NCBI GenBank assembly: GCA_900550295.1
Contig: URRM01000001.1
Location: 1-64,000 of the forward strand
Direction: 5' to 3'
Length of the DNA: 64,000 nucleotides
From: an uncultured bacterium
Lineage (GTDB): Bacteria > Cyanobacteriota > Vampirovibrionia > Gastranaerophilales > Gastranaerophilaceae
Under the pieces are notes generated by a model that did not search any database, was not told the DNA's origin, and was given only the letters and a program-made list of their open reading frames with translations. Made by a program: the position numbers and the translations under genes. Shown here in pieces: positions 17,986 through 26,445 of the stretch. Every line of letters starts with the position of its first letter. The first letter of the stretch is position 1.

Positions 17986-18576
17986 ATGTCAGAATACTTG
18001 ACTAAAGAAGAAATTAAGCAATGGAGAAGTTCATTAGAAAAAATTACTTTAGAAGAATTTGCAGCCAGATTAGGAAAACAAATTGAAGAAGCTAAACATA
18101 CAAACGACTTGGTTGATATAGTATTAAAAGGTAAACCATACACATCTTCATCAACTGAAATGTCATCTTCAATGCGTTCAGAAAAAATCAATACAATTGC
18201 AGAAAAAGCAGTAGAAAAAGAACGTCAAATCGTTTCTTCTTCTACACCAAAGGCTCAACCAAAAGCTGTTGAAGTTAAAGCTCAAAAAGAAGTAAAAGAA
18301 GTAAAAAAACAACAACCGATTATAAAAGAAACCGCTCCTGCATCTTTGAAAGAAGAAGTTCAAATCGTTTTCAAAAAAGCATTAACAGACAGAGAACAAT
18401 TAGTATTTGATTATTTCTTAAAAAATAAAAACCAAATTGTATACGCTAAAGATTTAGCTAATTTATTAAGCTTGCCAAGAGATTATGTATACAAATACAT
18501 CAAAAACTTAAGAGCTAAAATTGACGGCGAAAACTTGAAAAACGCTGAAGCTGGCGGATTCTTGTTATCAGTTTAA
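17986..18576 (+). CDS. Winged-helix protein, OmpR-type DNA-binding domain without receiver
   Basis: ATG 17986 follows TAGGAG by nine bases. The 196-residue protein has an N-terminal helical segment (1-50), a Ser/Lys/Glu-rich linker (50-125), and a C-terminal segment (about 132-196) that fits the Trans_reg_C winged helix: LTDREQLVFDYFLKN, then a recognition-helix region DYVYKYIKNLRAKI, then the wing GGFLLSV. There is no receiver domain. The gene lies 10 bases upstream of the DUF262-like gene and is probably co-transcribed with it. Function is not known. Confidence 0.72.
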   Translation: MSEYLTKEEIKQWRSSLEKITLEEFAARLGKQIEEAKHTNDLVDIVLKGKPYTSSSTEMSSSMRSEKINTIAEKAVEKERQIVSSSTPKAQPKAVEVKAQKEVKEVKKQQPIIKETAPASLKEEVQIVFKKALTDREQLVFDYFLKNKNQIVYAKDLANLLSLPRDYVYKYIKNLRAKIDGENLKNAEAGGFLLSV

Positions 18577-18586
18577 CTAAGATAAA

Positions 18587-19705
18587 ATGGAAATTAAAAC
18601 ATTAAATTTATTAGATATTTTAAATAAATCGCAGGTGCTTTATTCAACTGACTACTCAGGAGAATTCCAAGCTCCTGCTGATTTGTTAGAAACTATTTTA
18701 GAAAACTCCAATTCAAACGAACCTATTATTAACGGCATAATGTTCTTGCAAAAGACTTCCAGCCGTTCATACCTTGTTGTCGACGGAATGAAAAGAATTA
18801 TCCAGTTCAGTTTGTTGCTTCACGCTCTATGTGAATGTTATAAGCTTACAAACGAAAAGAATGACCACGCCATTGAACTTATCAAAAAAAGGTATTTGTT
18901 CTTCGGAAAACATACAAAAATTCATCTACACGGCTATGAAAAAATTATCTATGAAAAACTTGTAAAATATGAACGAATGACAGATGAAGAAAAAGAACAC
19001 CCAATGTTTAAAAACCTTCATGAATATTGGGCAAAAATTAAGATGAACAATATTTCTGCGACAAAATTATTTGAAGAAATAAAGAAAATTAATGTTTTAG
19101 CCTGTGTTTACGAAAATTCTGACATTGAAAACAGAGATATTTACCAATATTTAAACTGTAATAATCCTAACATTGAAGAACTTTTACTCATCACTGATTT
19201 TATAAAAGAAAATTCTAATGAAGGGCTAAAAATCTGGTACAGCATTTTAGATTTGTATAAAAATGTCGGTTTAAAAGGCTATTTCAAATATTTTATAAGA
19301 GATTTTTTAACAATTCAAAGAAACGGAATTATACCAAAAGCAAACGAACTTTATATGAGCTTCAAACGTTATTACAAGCGCCTAGAGCCTAATATGAAAG
19401 TTGAAGATTTCTTTAGACATATAGAAAAATTTGCAAAATATTATTTAAAAATTCTTCAAGCTGATTTTGAAAACGAAGAAGTTAAATCGCTTGTTGCAAC
19501 AATCAACGAAGGCGATATGCAGGAAACATATCCATATTTGTTGGAAGTTCTTGATGATGTTGAAAACGGCAGACTTACAGACGAAACATTTGTTCAACTT
19601 CTAAATACTGTTATAGCCTTCATTAAAGAACAAAGAAACGGTAACTTTACAAGCACAATCAGCTTTGCAAATCTTAGCCACGAGATTAATCAAAGGATTA
19701 ATTAA
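18587..19705 (+). CDS. DUF262 (GmrSD N-terminal)-like protein without the HNH nuclease domain
   Basis: The 372-residue protein follows the order of DUF262 proteins: a start with substrate-loop character, LLETILEN, then YLVVDGMKRIIQFSLLLHAL (about residues 64-83) in place of the family VIDGQQRLTTLSLL motif, a later NVLACVYENSD...IYQYLN strand-helix, and a RDFLT...IPKANELY segment typical of the helical half. The DGQQR motif is changed to DGMKR, and the C-terminal DUF1524 (HNH) nuclease domain of GmrSD-type restriction enzymes is missing. I infer a non-nuclease regulatory role with the winged-helix partner upstream. There is no clear ribosome-binding site of its own, so translation is probably coupled. 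Confidence 0.6.
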   Translation: MEIKTLNLLDILNKSQVLYSTDYSGEFQAPADLLETILENSNSNEPIINGIMFLQKTSSRSYLVVDGMKRIIQFSLLLHALCECYKLTNEKNDHAIELIKKRYLFFGKHTKIHLHGYEKIIYEKLVKYERMTDEEKEHPMFKNLHEYWAKIKMNNISATKLFEEIKKINVLACVYENSDIENRDIYQYLNCNNPNIEELLLITDFIKENSNEGLKIWYSILDLYKNVGLKGYFKYFIRDFLTIQRNGIIPKANELYMSFKRYYKRLEPNMKVEDFFRHIEKFAKYYLKILQADFENEEVKSLVATINEGDMQETYPYLLEVLDDVENGRLTDETFVQLLNTVIAFIKEQRNGNFTSTISFANLSHEINQRIN

Positions 19706-19717
19706 AGACTATTAAGA

Positions 19718-20119
19718 CTACTTACATCTTGGGTTTTGTTCGGTTGGTGTTGTTCCGTTTGTACATTTACCACTTTTTAATTTTAAATAATCCATATTGT
19801 CGTAATTTATAATCCAATCTGAAGTACAATATCCTTCGCCATTCACCTTTTGTAAAATGTAACTAAAGGTTCTATCATAACATTCTGTAGTAATACCTGA
19901 ATCACTAATTAAAAATCTAAAAATATCTTTACCAAATGCGGGCCTTTATTTTGGACATCAATATCTACTTCAATAACTTCAAACATAGCTTGAATCGGAC
20001 ATATCTCTACCTGAAGAAGAAGTTATTTTCTTTGGATAATAGCCTTGACCTGTTTGGACACAATCTCCAAAACGAACTACTTGAAATATACAAGGATGAC
20101 GTAATAACCATTTTGTCAT
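19718..20119 (-). pseudogene. Broken pilin-like gene (C-terminal half, two frameshifts)
   Basis: On the minus strand three consecutive reading frames together spell the C-terminal half of a pilin like the one at 11042. The first runs from MTKWLLRHPCIFQ to the DMSDSS segment. After a frame change near 19980 comes MFEVIEVDID. After another near 19940 comes FGKDIFRF, ending in DWIINYDNMDYLK and the Cys-Lys stop. The ending matches the NNNMDYLK...SCK tail of the intact pilin. The prepilin leader and hydrophobic helix are absent. It abuts the 3' end of mazG. Confidence 0.8.
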
Positions 20120-20129
20120 GTTGAATTTA

Positions 20130-20897
20130 TTACAAAGTTTCTTTTTTAGCTTTGCGCCATAATTTATCAAATTCTTCAAACGAATATTCAGTCAAAGGTT
20201 TTGTCGCTAATTCTTCCATTTTTCGAAATCTTTTTTCAAACTTTCTGTTTGCAGAGATCAAACATTGTTCTGCATCAAGTTTATGCCAACGTGCTAAATT
20301 TACCACAGCAAAAAGAATATCACCCATTTCATCTTCCATATGAGCTTTGTCACCTTCATTAACAGCTTCTTTAAACTCTTCCATCTCGGAATTTACACAA
20401 TCCCAAAGAGTTTCAACATTATCCCATTCAAACCCTACTTTAACAGCACGTTTTGAAATCTTTTGAGCAGACATCAAGGCTGATTGAGATTTCGAAATTC
20501 CATCCATTTGAGAAGTTCTTTCTTTTTTCTCTTCTTGTTTCAATTTATCCCAATTTACCACTACATCATCGGCATTTTTAACCTTTGTGTTACCAAAAAC
20601 ATGCGGGTGTCTGTGAATTAATTTGTCTTTTAATTCTTTTGCAACATCTTCAATATTAAAAGCACCTTCTTCGTCTGCAATTTGAGAATGTAAAAGAACC
20701 TGCAATAAAACATCCCCCAATTCTTCTCTTAAATGAGGTAAGTCATTTTCATCAATGGCATCAACCGCTTCATAAGCTTCTTCAAGCATATTTGGTCTAA
20801 GCGAAGAGTGAGTTTGTTCTCTATCCCAAGGACAACCGTTTTCTGAACGTAAGACTCTTATAACTTCAACTAATTCTTCTAAATTCTTATATTGCAT
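20130..20897 (-). CDS. mazG: Nucleoside triphosphate pyrophosphohydrolase MazG
   Basis: MazG hydrolyses NTPs and dNTPs to monophosphates and pyrophosphate and cleans up aberrant nucleotides. The 255-residue protein has the duplicated layout. The active first domain has CPWDREQTHSSL near 22-33, then LEEAYEA and LREELGDVLLQ, which give the EXXE and EXXD metal ligands. The second domain has a similar EDEMGDILFAVVNLAR motif near 194. A GGGGGA sequence lies six bases before the ATG. It is divergent from der, with the two start codons 43 bases apart. Confidence 0.94.
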   Translation of the reverse strand: MQYKNLEELVEVIRVLRSENGCPWDREQTHSSLRPNMLEEAYEAVDAIDENDLPHLREELGDVLLQVLLHSQIADEEGAFNIEDVAKELKDKLIHRHPHVFGNTKVKNADDVVVNWDKLKQEEKKERTSQMDGISKSQSALMSAQKISKRAVKVGFEWDNVETLWDCVNSEMEEFKEAVNEGDKAHMEDEMGDILFAVVNLARWHKLDAEQCLISANRKFEKRFRKMEELATKPLTEYSFEEFDKLWRKAKKETL

Positions 20898-20924
20898 AAA
20901 AAATCCCCCACAAATTTATGTCCA

Positions 20925-20933
20925 TGATACAAT
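20925..20933 (+). promoter_or_regulatory. Extended -10 promoter of leaderless der
   Basis: TGA-TACAAT ends at 20933, seven bases before ATG 20941. No -35 match or ribosome-binding site is visible. Confidence 0.5.
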
Positions 20934-20940
20934 AAAAACT

Positions 20941-22272
20941 ATGAAAAGAAAACCAATAGTTGCAATAGTAGGAAGACCAAACGTAGGCAAATCTACGTTT
21001 GTAAACAGACTTGTAGGTCACAGAAAATCAATCGTTGACGATTTACCGGGGGTAACTCGTGACAGAATTTATTTTGACGTTGAATGGCAAAATAAATGGT
21101 TTACGGCTATCGACACCGGCGGAATTATTCCGAGTGACGAGGATGAAATCATGGTTTCAATTTATGATCAAGCAAAAATAGCTTGCGATGAAGCCGAAAA
21201 AATTATTTTTATCGTTGACGGCAAAGACGGCGTAACTCCTGTTGATGAAGAGATTGCAAACATTTTACGCCAAACTAAAAAACCTGTATTTTTAGCGGTA
21301 AATAAAGTTGATAGCCCAGCTCAAGCACTTTATACAAGCGAGTTCTACTCTCTTGCACTTGGAGATCCAATCGGTATTTCTGCGCTTCACGGCTCAGGCG
21401 GTGTTGGTGACTTATTAGAATTGGTTACAGAAGATTTTGAAGCTGATGACGAACTTGAAGAAGAAACTGATATTAAACTTGCAATTGTTGGAAGACCAAA
21501 TGCAGGTAAATCTTCAATTGTAAATGCCCTTTTAGGCAAACAACGTGTTATTGTTTCTGATGTTTCAGGCACAACAAGAGATAGTATCGACAGCAAATTC
21601 ACTTATAAAGAACAAGAATTCACTATTATTGACACCGCCGGTATTCGTAAAAAAGCCAAAGTTGATTATGGTGTAGAAAAATTTGCGGTTGATAGAGCAA
21701 TCAATTCAATCAAAGATTGTGATGTTGCAATCCTTGTACTTGATGCAAAAGAAGGTATTGCAGACCAAGATAAAAAAATTGCCTCAATAATTACAGAGGC
21801 AGGAAAAGGTTTGATTATTGCCGTTAACAAATGGGATTTAATCGAAAATAAACAAGCAAATACAACAAGCCAATTTGAAAAGAAACTTGAAAACGAAATT
21901 CCATTTTTGAGTTATGCTCCAAAAATTTACATCAGTGCGGTTACAAAACAACGATTGAATCAAATTTTTGAAAAATCAATGGAAGTTTACGAACAATGCA
22001 CAAAACGTATCTCTACAGGCTTATTGAACAAAGTTGTAAACGAAGCATACTTGTTGAATCCGCCACAAAGCGTTAAGAATAAACGTCTAAAAATTCTTTA
22101 TACAACACAAGTTAACGTTAAACCTCCGACATTCGTTATTTTTGGTAACAACGCTGACTTGATGAAGGATCACTACAAACGTTATATCGAAAACAAACTT
22201 CGTGAAGCGTTCGGATTTTTTGGAACTCCAATTAGAATTTCAGTTAGAGAACGCTCAGATAAAAGAAAATAA
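20941..22272 (+). CDS. der: Ribosome biogenesis GTPase Der (EngA)
   Basis: Der is an essential GTPase for maturation of the 50S ribosomal subunit. The 443 residues carry two tandem G domains: GRPNVGKST (11-19), DTGG and NKVD in the first, and GRPNAGKSS (near 184), DTAG and NKWD in the second. A KH-like domain follows, ending in RERSDKRK. Start is at ATG 20941, directly after an extended -10 element. A clear terminator follows. Confidence 0.97.
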   Translation: MKRKPIVAIVGRPNVGKSTFVNRLVGHRKSIVDDLPGVTRDRIYFDVEWQNKWFTAIDTGGIIPSDEDEIMVSIYDQAKIACDEAEKIIFIVDGKDGVTPVDEEIANILRQTKKPVFLAVNKVDSPAQALYTSEFYSLALGDPIGISALHGSGGVGDLLELVTEDFEADDELEEETDIKLAIVGRPNAGKSSIVNALLGKQRVIVSDVSGTTRDSIDSKFTYKEQEFTIIDTAGIRKKAKVDYGVEKFAVDRAINSIKDCDVAILVLDAKEGIADQDKKIASIITEAGKGLIIAVNKWDLIENKQANTTSQFEKKLENEIPFLSYAPKIYISAVTKQRLNQIFEKSMEVYEQCTKRISTGLLNKVVNEAYLLNPPQSVKNKRLKILYTTQVNVKPPTFVIFGNNADLMKDHYKRYIENKLREAFGFFGTPIRISVRERSDKRK

Positions 22273-22278
22273 TTTAAA

Positions 22279-22314
22279 AGTCGGATTTGATTTCATCAAA
22301 TCCGACTATTTTTT
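22279..22314 (+). terminator. Intrinsic terminator of der
   Basis: A 12-bp stem (AGTCGGATTTGA with TCAAATCCGACT) and a 5-base loop are followed by ATTTTTTC, right after the der stop. Confidence 0.92.
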
Positions 22315-22322
22315 CTAGCATT

Positions 22323-22374
22323 GTTATTCAGCATCTGATAAACATTCCAATGGCGCATTAAAATATAATGTCAT
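22323..22374 (+). repeat. 52-bp direct repeat, copy 2
   Basis: Matches 12247-12298 at 45 of 52 positions by eye and, like it, runs into a TGTCAT palindromic element. Confidence 0.75.
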
Positions 22375-22445
22375 CCCGTGCTACGACACGGGATCTTTTT
22401 TACACACAATTGCTTTTCAGGAGATTCTGAATTAAATTCAGGGGT
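22369..22445. repeat. Dispersed palindromic repeat (CCCGTG hairpin type)
   Basis: The first half equals the element at 12106: TGTCATCCCGTGCTACGACA, then CGGGATCTTTTTT. The second half carries GATTCTGAAT facing ATTCAGG. Its hairpin and T-run could act as a second terminator behind der. Confidence 0.7.
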
Positions 22446-22452
22446 GTATATG

Positions 22453-23013
22453 TTAATCTTCATTTTTACGAGCAACTGCCAAACCTGCAGGCAAGTCCAA
22501 AACCTCCATTTGATATTTTGGATTACCATTGACGGCATCTAAAAATGGTTTTACCTTTTCTGCGTGTGAAGTTACATTGTCAGCACAAATTACTGCACCT
22601 TTTTTCAAGTGTTTATCTAGCAAATTGAAATATTCAATATATTGAGATTTATTTGCATCAATAAACACAAAATCAATAATTTCGTCTTCAGGAAGTCGTT
22701 CCAAAATACCGATTGCAGAACCTTCTTTTGTTGTAATAACATCCATTACACCACAAGTTTTGAAATTTTCTTCTGCAAGAACTCTTCGTTTTTCATAAAA
22801 TTCGATTGTGGTTAAATGTCCGCCTGTTTCTTTCAAAGCTTTTGCAAGCCAAATTCCGGAATAACCATTTGAAGTTCCTATTTCGTATGCATTTTGTGCA
22901 TTACAAATTTTCACAAGCATATTCAAAAAGTTGCCTGTTTCTCTTGCTACATTCCAAAATTCATTTTGTGTTTCTTCTAAGCGTTTAAATACTATTTCTG
23001 TTGTATCATCCAT
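22453..23013 (-). CDS. SAM-dependent O-methyltransferase, class I
   Basis: The 186-residue protein fits the small COMT-like (methyltransf_3/24) family. Motif I is YEIGTSNGYSGIWLA (near 41-55), the acidic strand is TTIEFYEKR near 72, and the metal/active-site strand is FVFIDANKSQYIEY near 118-131, followed by ICADNV. The substrate cannot be inferred. It begins two bases after the stop of the beta-propeller gene and is last in the grpE-dnaJ direction. Confidence 0.88.
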   Translation of the reverse strand: MDDTTEIVFKRLEETQNEFWNVARETGNFLNMLVKICNAQNAYEIGTSNGYSGIWLAKALKETGGHLTTIEFYEKRRVLAEENFKTCGVMDVITTKEGSAIGILERLPEDEIIDFVFIDANKSQYIEYFNLLDKHLKKGAVICADNVTSHAEKVKPFLDAVNGNPKYQMEVLDLPAGLAVARKNED

Positions 23014-23015
23014 AA

Positions 23016-24458
23016 TTAATTTATTTTTTTCACCTTGTTTGTAATTACCAATTCACTAACCGGAATATCTATCGGTAATGTCTTTATAACTTGTTTTCTA
23101 TCCAAATTCAACACTGAATATTTTCCGGCTTTTGCATCAGAAATTATTGCAAGATTTGAGTTTGGCACTTTATACATTTTTGTAGAAAATCCGTTTGTGT
23201 TTAATTTTATTGTTGCAGTAATTTTATCGGTTTGAGTATTCAAAACTTGTACTGTACTGTTTTCTGCACTTAAGATATATAGGTTATTGAAATAAACCAA
23301 CATATCCACAGGTTTTGGAGAAACTTCCAACTCGTCTGCAAGTGTCATTGTTGCATAATCAACGATTGCAATTCTGTTTTTAGTTCTACTTGCTAAATAA
23401 ATTTTGTTTTGTGAGTACGCAATTGAAGAAACGTTAGGGAAAATACCAACTTCTTTTATTGTGTAATCGTTATCTAATTCAACACACCAGACATCATTTG
23501 TTAGTTTGTCAACATAAATTAATTTTGTTGATTTGTCAGCAAGTGTCAATTTTGTACATCTGCCGTTTACTTGAATTTTTTGTTTAGTTTGCATTTTATC
23601 TAAATCTATCACGTAAATAGAAGATATATTTGGAGCTGAAACATAAGCCAATCTGTTAATTTCATCAATAACAATTTCTTCCGGTTGAGCATCAAATTCA
23701 AAACATTTAATTACAGCCTCATCTGCTAATGAAATTACATTCATTGCATTAAAATCAAATGTTGTAACCATTAAAAATCTGTTTTGATATGCTTTCATAT
23801 CAATCGGAATAGAGTTTAAGCTTAGCGCATATTCCGGTCTTGCACCTCCTGATGGTAAAACATGAACATTTTTTGAATGGCATGTTATTACATACATATT
23901 TTTATTTCTTAATTGTGGAACTGTTGTAACTAAATCTTTTTTAACCTCTGTATGAACAGTTTTTTCTTCTACCGGTTTTGTGTATTCAGATTTAACTTTT
24001 AACACATCTTGCTCTGTTGTAATTCGCAATCCGCCAATAATACCCTTGATATTTTCAGGCACTACCAAATTTTTTGGAACCAACAAGTCTTGAGGTAACA
24101 AACCTGTTTTAACTTCTAAAAATGGATCACTTTGGTATAAAACTGATTTTTTTCCGTCTTTTTCTATAATTTTCAATAAAACAAAATCATTGTTTAAAAT
24201 AAGAATATCAGGCATATCCTTTAAGGTTTTATTTGCAGGTACTGATTTTTTTACCGAAATTGTAGCCGGTTTTAAAATCTTCGCGGGGAATAATGGTAAA
24301 TATAAATTATCTCTTATTGTAATCAAACCATCAAACCTAATATCTGCAGAAGGTTGTTCTTTTTTAATATAGTTAACAACTTCTGTCGGTAAAGTTGCCG
24401 CAGAAGCAGACATAGCTCCTACAAACATAACTATAAGAGTTATAATCAGTTTACGCAT
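23016..24458 (-). CDS. Secreted YVTN-type beta-propeller protein
   Basis: The first 20 residues are a signal peptide (MRKLIITLIVMFVGAMSASA), so the 480-residue product is exported. A poorly conserved N-terminal region (20-180) is followed by about six repeats of YVTN/WD-like beta-propeller blades: AYVSAPNISSIYVIDLDKM, VDKLTNDVWCVELD, YLASRTKNRIAIVDYATM, YILSAENSTVQVLNT and similar. Such propellers bind partners at the cell surface, and the ligand is unknown. The ATG overlaps the dnaJ stop by one base, so it is translated from the dnaJ message, an odd neighbour for a cytoplasmic chaperone gene. Confidence 0.8.
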   Translation of the reverse strand: MRKLIITLIVMFVGAMSASAATLPTEVVNYIKKEQPSADIRFDGLITIRDNLYLPLFPAKILKPATISVKKSVPANKTLKDMPDILILNNDFVLLKIIEKDGKKSVLYQSDPFLEVKTGLLPQDLLVPKNLVVPENIKGIIGGLRITTEQDVLKVKSEYTKPVEEKTVHTEVKKDLVTTVPQLRNKNMYVITCHSKNVHVLPSGGARPEYALSLNSIPIDMKAYQNRFLMVTTFDFNAMNVISLADEAVIKCFEFDAQPEEIVIDEINRLAYVSAPNISSIYVIDLDKMQTKQKIQVNGRCTKLTLADKSTKLIYVDKLTNDVWCVELDNDYTIKEVGIFPNVSSIAYSQNKIYLASRTKNRIAIVDYATMTLADELEVSPKPVDMLVYFNNLYILSAENSTVQVLNTQTDKITATIKLNTNGFSTKMYKVPNSNLAIISDAKAGKYSVLNLDRKQVIKTLPIDIPVSELVITNKVKKIN

Positions 24459-25579
24459 TATTGGAATACCCCTTTTACTTTTTCTTTCAATGTGTCTTGA
24501 GCTTTTTTGCCTGTATTTATTTCATACAAACGTTTATACAAACTTCTTTCTTCATCAGTAAGTTTTGTAGGAACTTTAACATTTACAACTAAAATGTGGT
24601 CGCCTCTATGAGTTGGTTTTTGAATATGAGGTACACCTGCACCTTTAATCTTAATCAAGTTACCGCTTTGAATACCGGCTTGGACCTGAACTTTTTTATA
24701 TCCATCAACAGTTTTAACTGTAACTTCATCGCCCAATGCTGCTTGAGCAGGAGATATTTCTAATTGAGTAATAATATTTATACCATCTCTGTTAAAATGT
24801 TCAGAAGGTTTTACACGTAAAACGACATATAAATCACCTGCCGGACCGCCATTTATACCACAATCACCTTCATCTGCTAAGCGCATTTTTGACATATTGT
24901 CTACACCTGCCGGAATTTTAACTTCCAATGTCTTTTCAACTTCTACTCTACCCTTACCGTGGCATATTTCACAAGGTTCTTCAATTTTTTTACCTGTTCC
25001 ACGACAATCTGGACACGCTGTTACTTGAGTAAAGTGTCCCAAAATTGTTTGAGTCGTTTGTTGAATTTTACCGGAACCTCCACAAGTAGGACAAATTTTA
25101 GGTGTTGTACCCGCTTTTGCACCACTTCCGTTACAATCCTTACATACTTCAAGATGGTCAATTTTTATTTCTTTTTTGCAACCAAATACAGCCTCTTCAA
25201 ATTCAAGTTCTACATCTACACGTAAATCTTCACCTTGACGAGGAGCATTAGGATCTGCTTGACGTTGAGAAAATCCACCAAAACCGTCAAAGAATGATGC
25301 AAAAATATCGTTCAAGTCACCGAAACCACCAGCAAAAGGACCGCCAGTATCAAAACCGGCATTCTTTAATCCGTCTTCACCAAATCTGTCATAAGTCGCA
25401 CGTTTATCATCATCCATCAATGTTTCGTACGCTTTACCGATTTCTTTAAATTTATCCTCTGCATCAGGTGCTTTATTTACATCCGGATGATATTTACGAG
25501 CCATTTTTCTAAAAGCGCTTTTAATTTCATCTTTTGTGGCGTTTCTATCAACACCTAGTGTTTCATAATAATCTGCCAT
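24458..25579 (-). CDS. dnaJ: Chaperone protein DnaJ
   Basis: DnaJ delivers unfolded clients to DnaK and stimulates its ATPase. The 373-residue protein has the full class I layout: J domain with YHPD near 31-34, a Gly/Phe region (75-110), four zinc-finger repeats (CKDCNGSG, CPTCGGSG, CPDCRGTG, CEICHGKG; about 141-210), and the C-terminal peptide-binding domains. No good Shine-Dalgarno site is close to the ATG; the nearest AAGG is about 14 bases away. A hairpin lies between grpE and dnaJ. dnaK is not in the window. Confidence 0.96.
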   Translation of the reverse strand: MADYYETLGVDRNATKDEIKSAFRKMARKYHPDVNKAPDAEDKFKEIGKAYETLMDDDKRATYDRFGEDGLKNAGFDTGGPFAGGFGDLNDIFASFFDGFGGFSQRQADPNAPRQGEDLRVDVELEFEEAVFGCKKEIKIDHLEVCKDCNGSGAKAGTTPKICPTCGGSGKIQQTTQTILGHFTQVTACPDCRGTGKKIEEPCEICHGKGRVEVEKTLEVKIPAGVDNMSKMRLADEGDCGINGGPAGDLYVVLRVKPSEHFNRDGINIITQLEISPAQAALGDEVTVKTVDGYKKVQVQAGIQSGNLIKIKGAGVPHIQKPTHRGDHILVVNVKVPTKLTDEERSLYKRLYEINTGKKAQDTLKEKVKGVFQ

Positions 25580-25613
25580 TCTTAACTAATTAACCTTTCC
25601 AACTTGTGGTTTG

Positions 25614-25640
25614 AAAAATGCCGTGCATAAATCACGGCAT
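25614..25640 (-). terminator. Hairpin between grpE and dnaJ (possible attenuating terminator)
   Basis: An 8-bp stem ATGCCGTG/CACGGCAT (25618-25625 with 25633-25640) is followed on the minus strand by only four to five T. It could lower dnaJ expression relative to grpE or mark the end of a grpE transcript. Confidence 0.55.
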
Positions 25641-25652
25641 TAATTTTCATAT

Positions 25653-26246
25653 CTATTCTGCTGAAGCTACATTTACCAATGAAGCTCTTAAAACTTTATC
25701 ACCAATTTTGTAACCTTTTTGAAGTTCATTAATAATTGTTCCTTCCGGATGTTCGCTTGTTGGTGTTTGCATTACAGCTTCATGGAAATTAGGATCAAAT
25801 TCTTTTCCCTCTGTTTCAATAACTTCTAAACCTAATTTTGTCAAAGTGTCTTTCATTTGTTTTAAAACTAAATTAAAACTTTCTTTAACTTTTTGACAAT
25901 CTTCTACATTTTCAACTGCTTTTTGACCTCTGTCGAAGTTATCTAAAACTTCAATAAGTTGTTTCAATGTATTTTCTGCGCCATATTTTAACAAATTTTC
26001 ACGTTCTTGAGCTTGACGTTTTCTAAAGTTGTCAAAATCTGCAGCAAGTCTGATATATTTGCTGTTTAATTCCTCATATTTTGCTTGAAGTTCGTTATCT
26101 TTTGAAACCTCTTTAGTTTCTGTTTGTTCTGTTTCTTTGTTTTCTTCTGCTTTTGCAGTATTATCTAAATCCATATCTTTGTTGAATGGATTTGATTCTG
26201 TTGTTTCTTCATGTTTTTTCTTATGTGACATTTTACCCGCCTTCAT
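25653..26246 (-). CDS. grpE: Nucleotide exchange factor GrpE
   Basis: GrpE releases ADP from DnaK. The protein has a charged N-terminal tail, a long coiled-coil helix (about 45-110, with RLAADFDNFRKRQ near 68-80), and the C-terminal beta wing with PNFHEAVMQTP and an ending GYKIGDKVLRASLVNVA typical of the family. I place the start at ATG 26246 (197 residues) because a near-consensus promoter sits just upstream: TTGATA, 17 bases, TATAAT, six bases, ATG. The longer frame from 26261 would begin upstream of the transcription start. A further ATG at 26231 has a GGCGGG site and is the alternative. Confidence 0.92.
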   Translation of the reverse strand: MKAGKMSHKKKHEETTESNPFNKDMDLDNTAKAEENKETEQTETKEVSKDNELQAKYEELNSKYIRLAADFDNFRKRQAQERENLLKYGAENTLKQLIEVLDNFDRGQKAVENVEDCQKVKESFNLVLKQMKDTLTKLGLEVIETEGKEFDPNFHEAVMQTPTSEHPEGTIINELQKGYKIGDKVLRASLVNVASAE

Positions 26247-26252
26247 AAAATT

Positions 26253-26281
26253 ATTATACAACTTTAATTATATGCTATCAA
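26253..26281 (-). promoter_or_regulatory. Near-consensus leaderless promoter of grpE
   Basis: Minus strand: -35 TTGATA (26281-26276, five of six consensus bases), 17-base spacer, consensus TATAAT (26258-26253), six bases, ATG 26246. No CIRCE inverted repeat (TTAGCACTC...GAGTGCTAA) lies in the grpE-groES interval. Confidence 0.72.
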
Positions 26282-26445
26282 TCAAGATAAACAATGAATA
26301 TTTATTATTTTTTAATAATTCCTAAATAATTTATACAAAATATTATGGAAATATTAATTTTTCATTAACAAATCACTTTATTTGAATTTTTTGAAGTATA
26401 AATGTATTATTAAAAGTCTAAATATATAAACTAGGAGGCATAAAA

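Noticed and set aside
26262..26445. A CIRCE heat-shock operator between grpE and groES
   Set aside because: I looked for TTAGCACTC and GAGTGCTAA on both strands and found neither; only AT-rich short palindromes are present.
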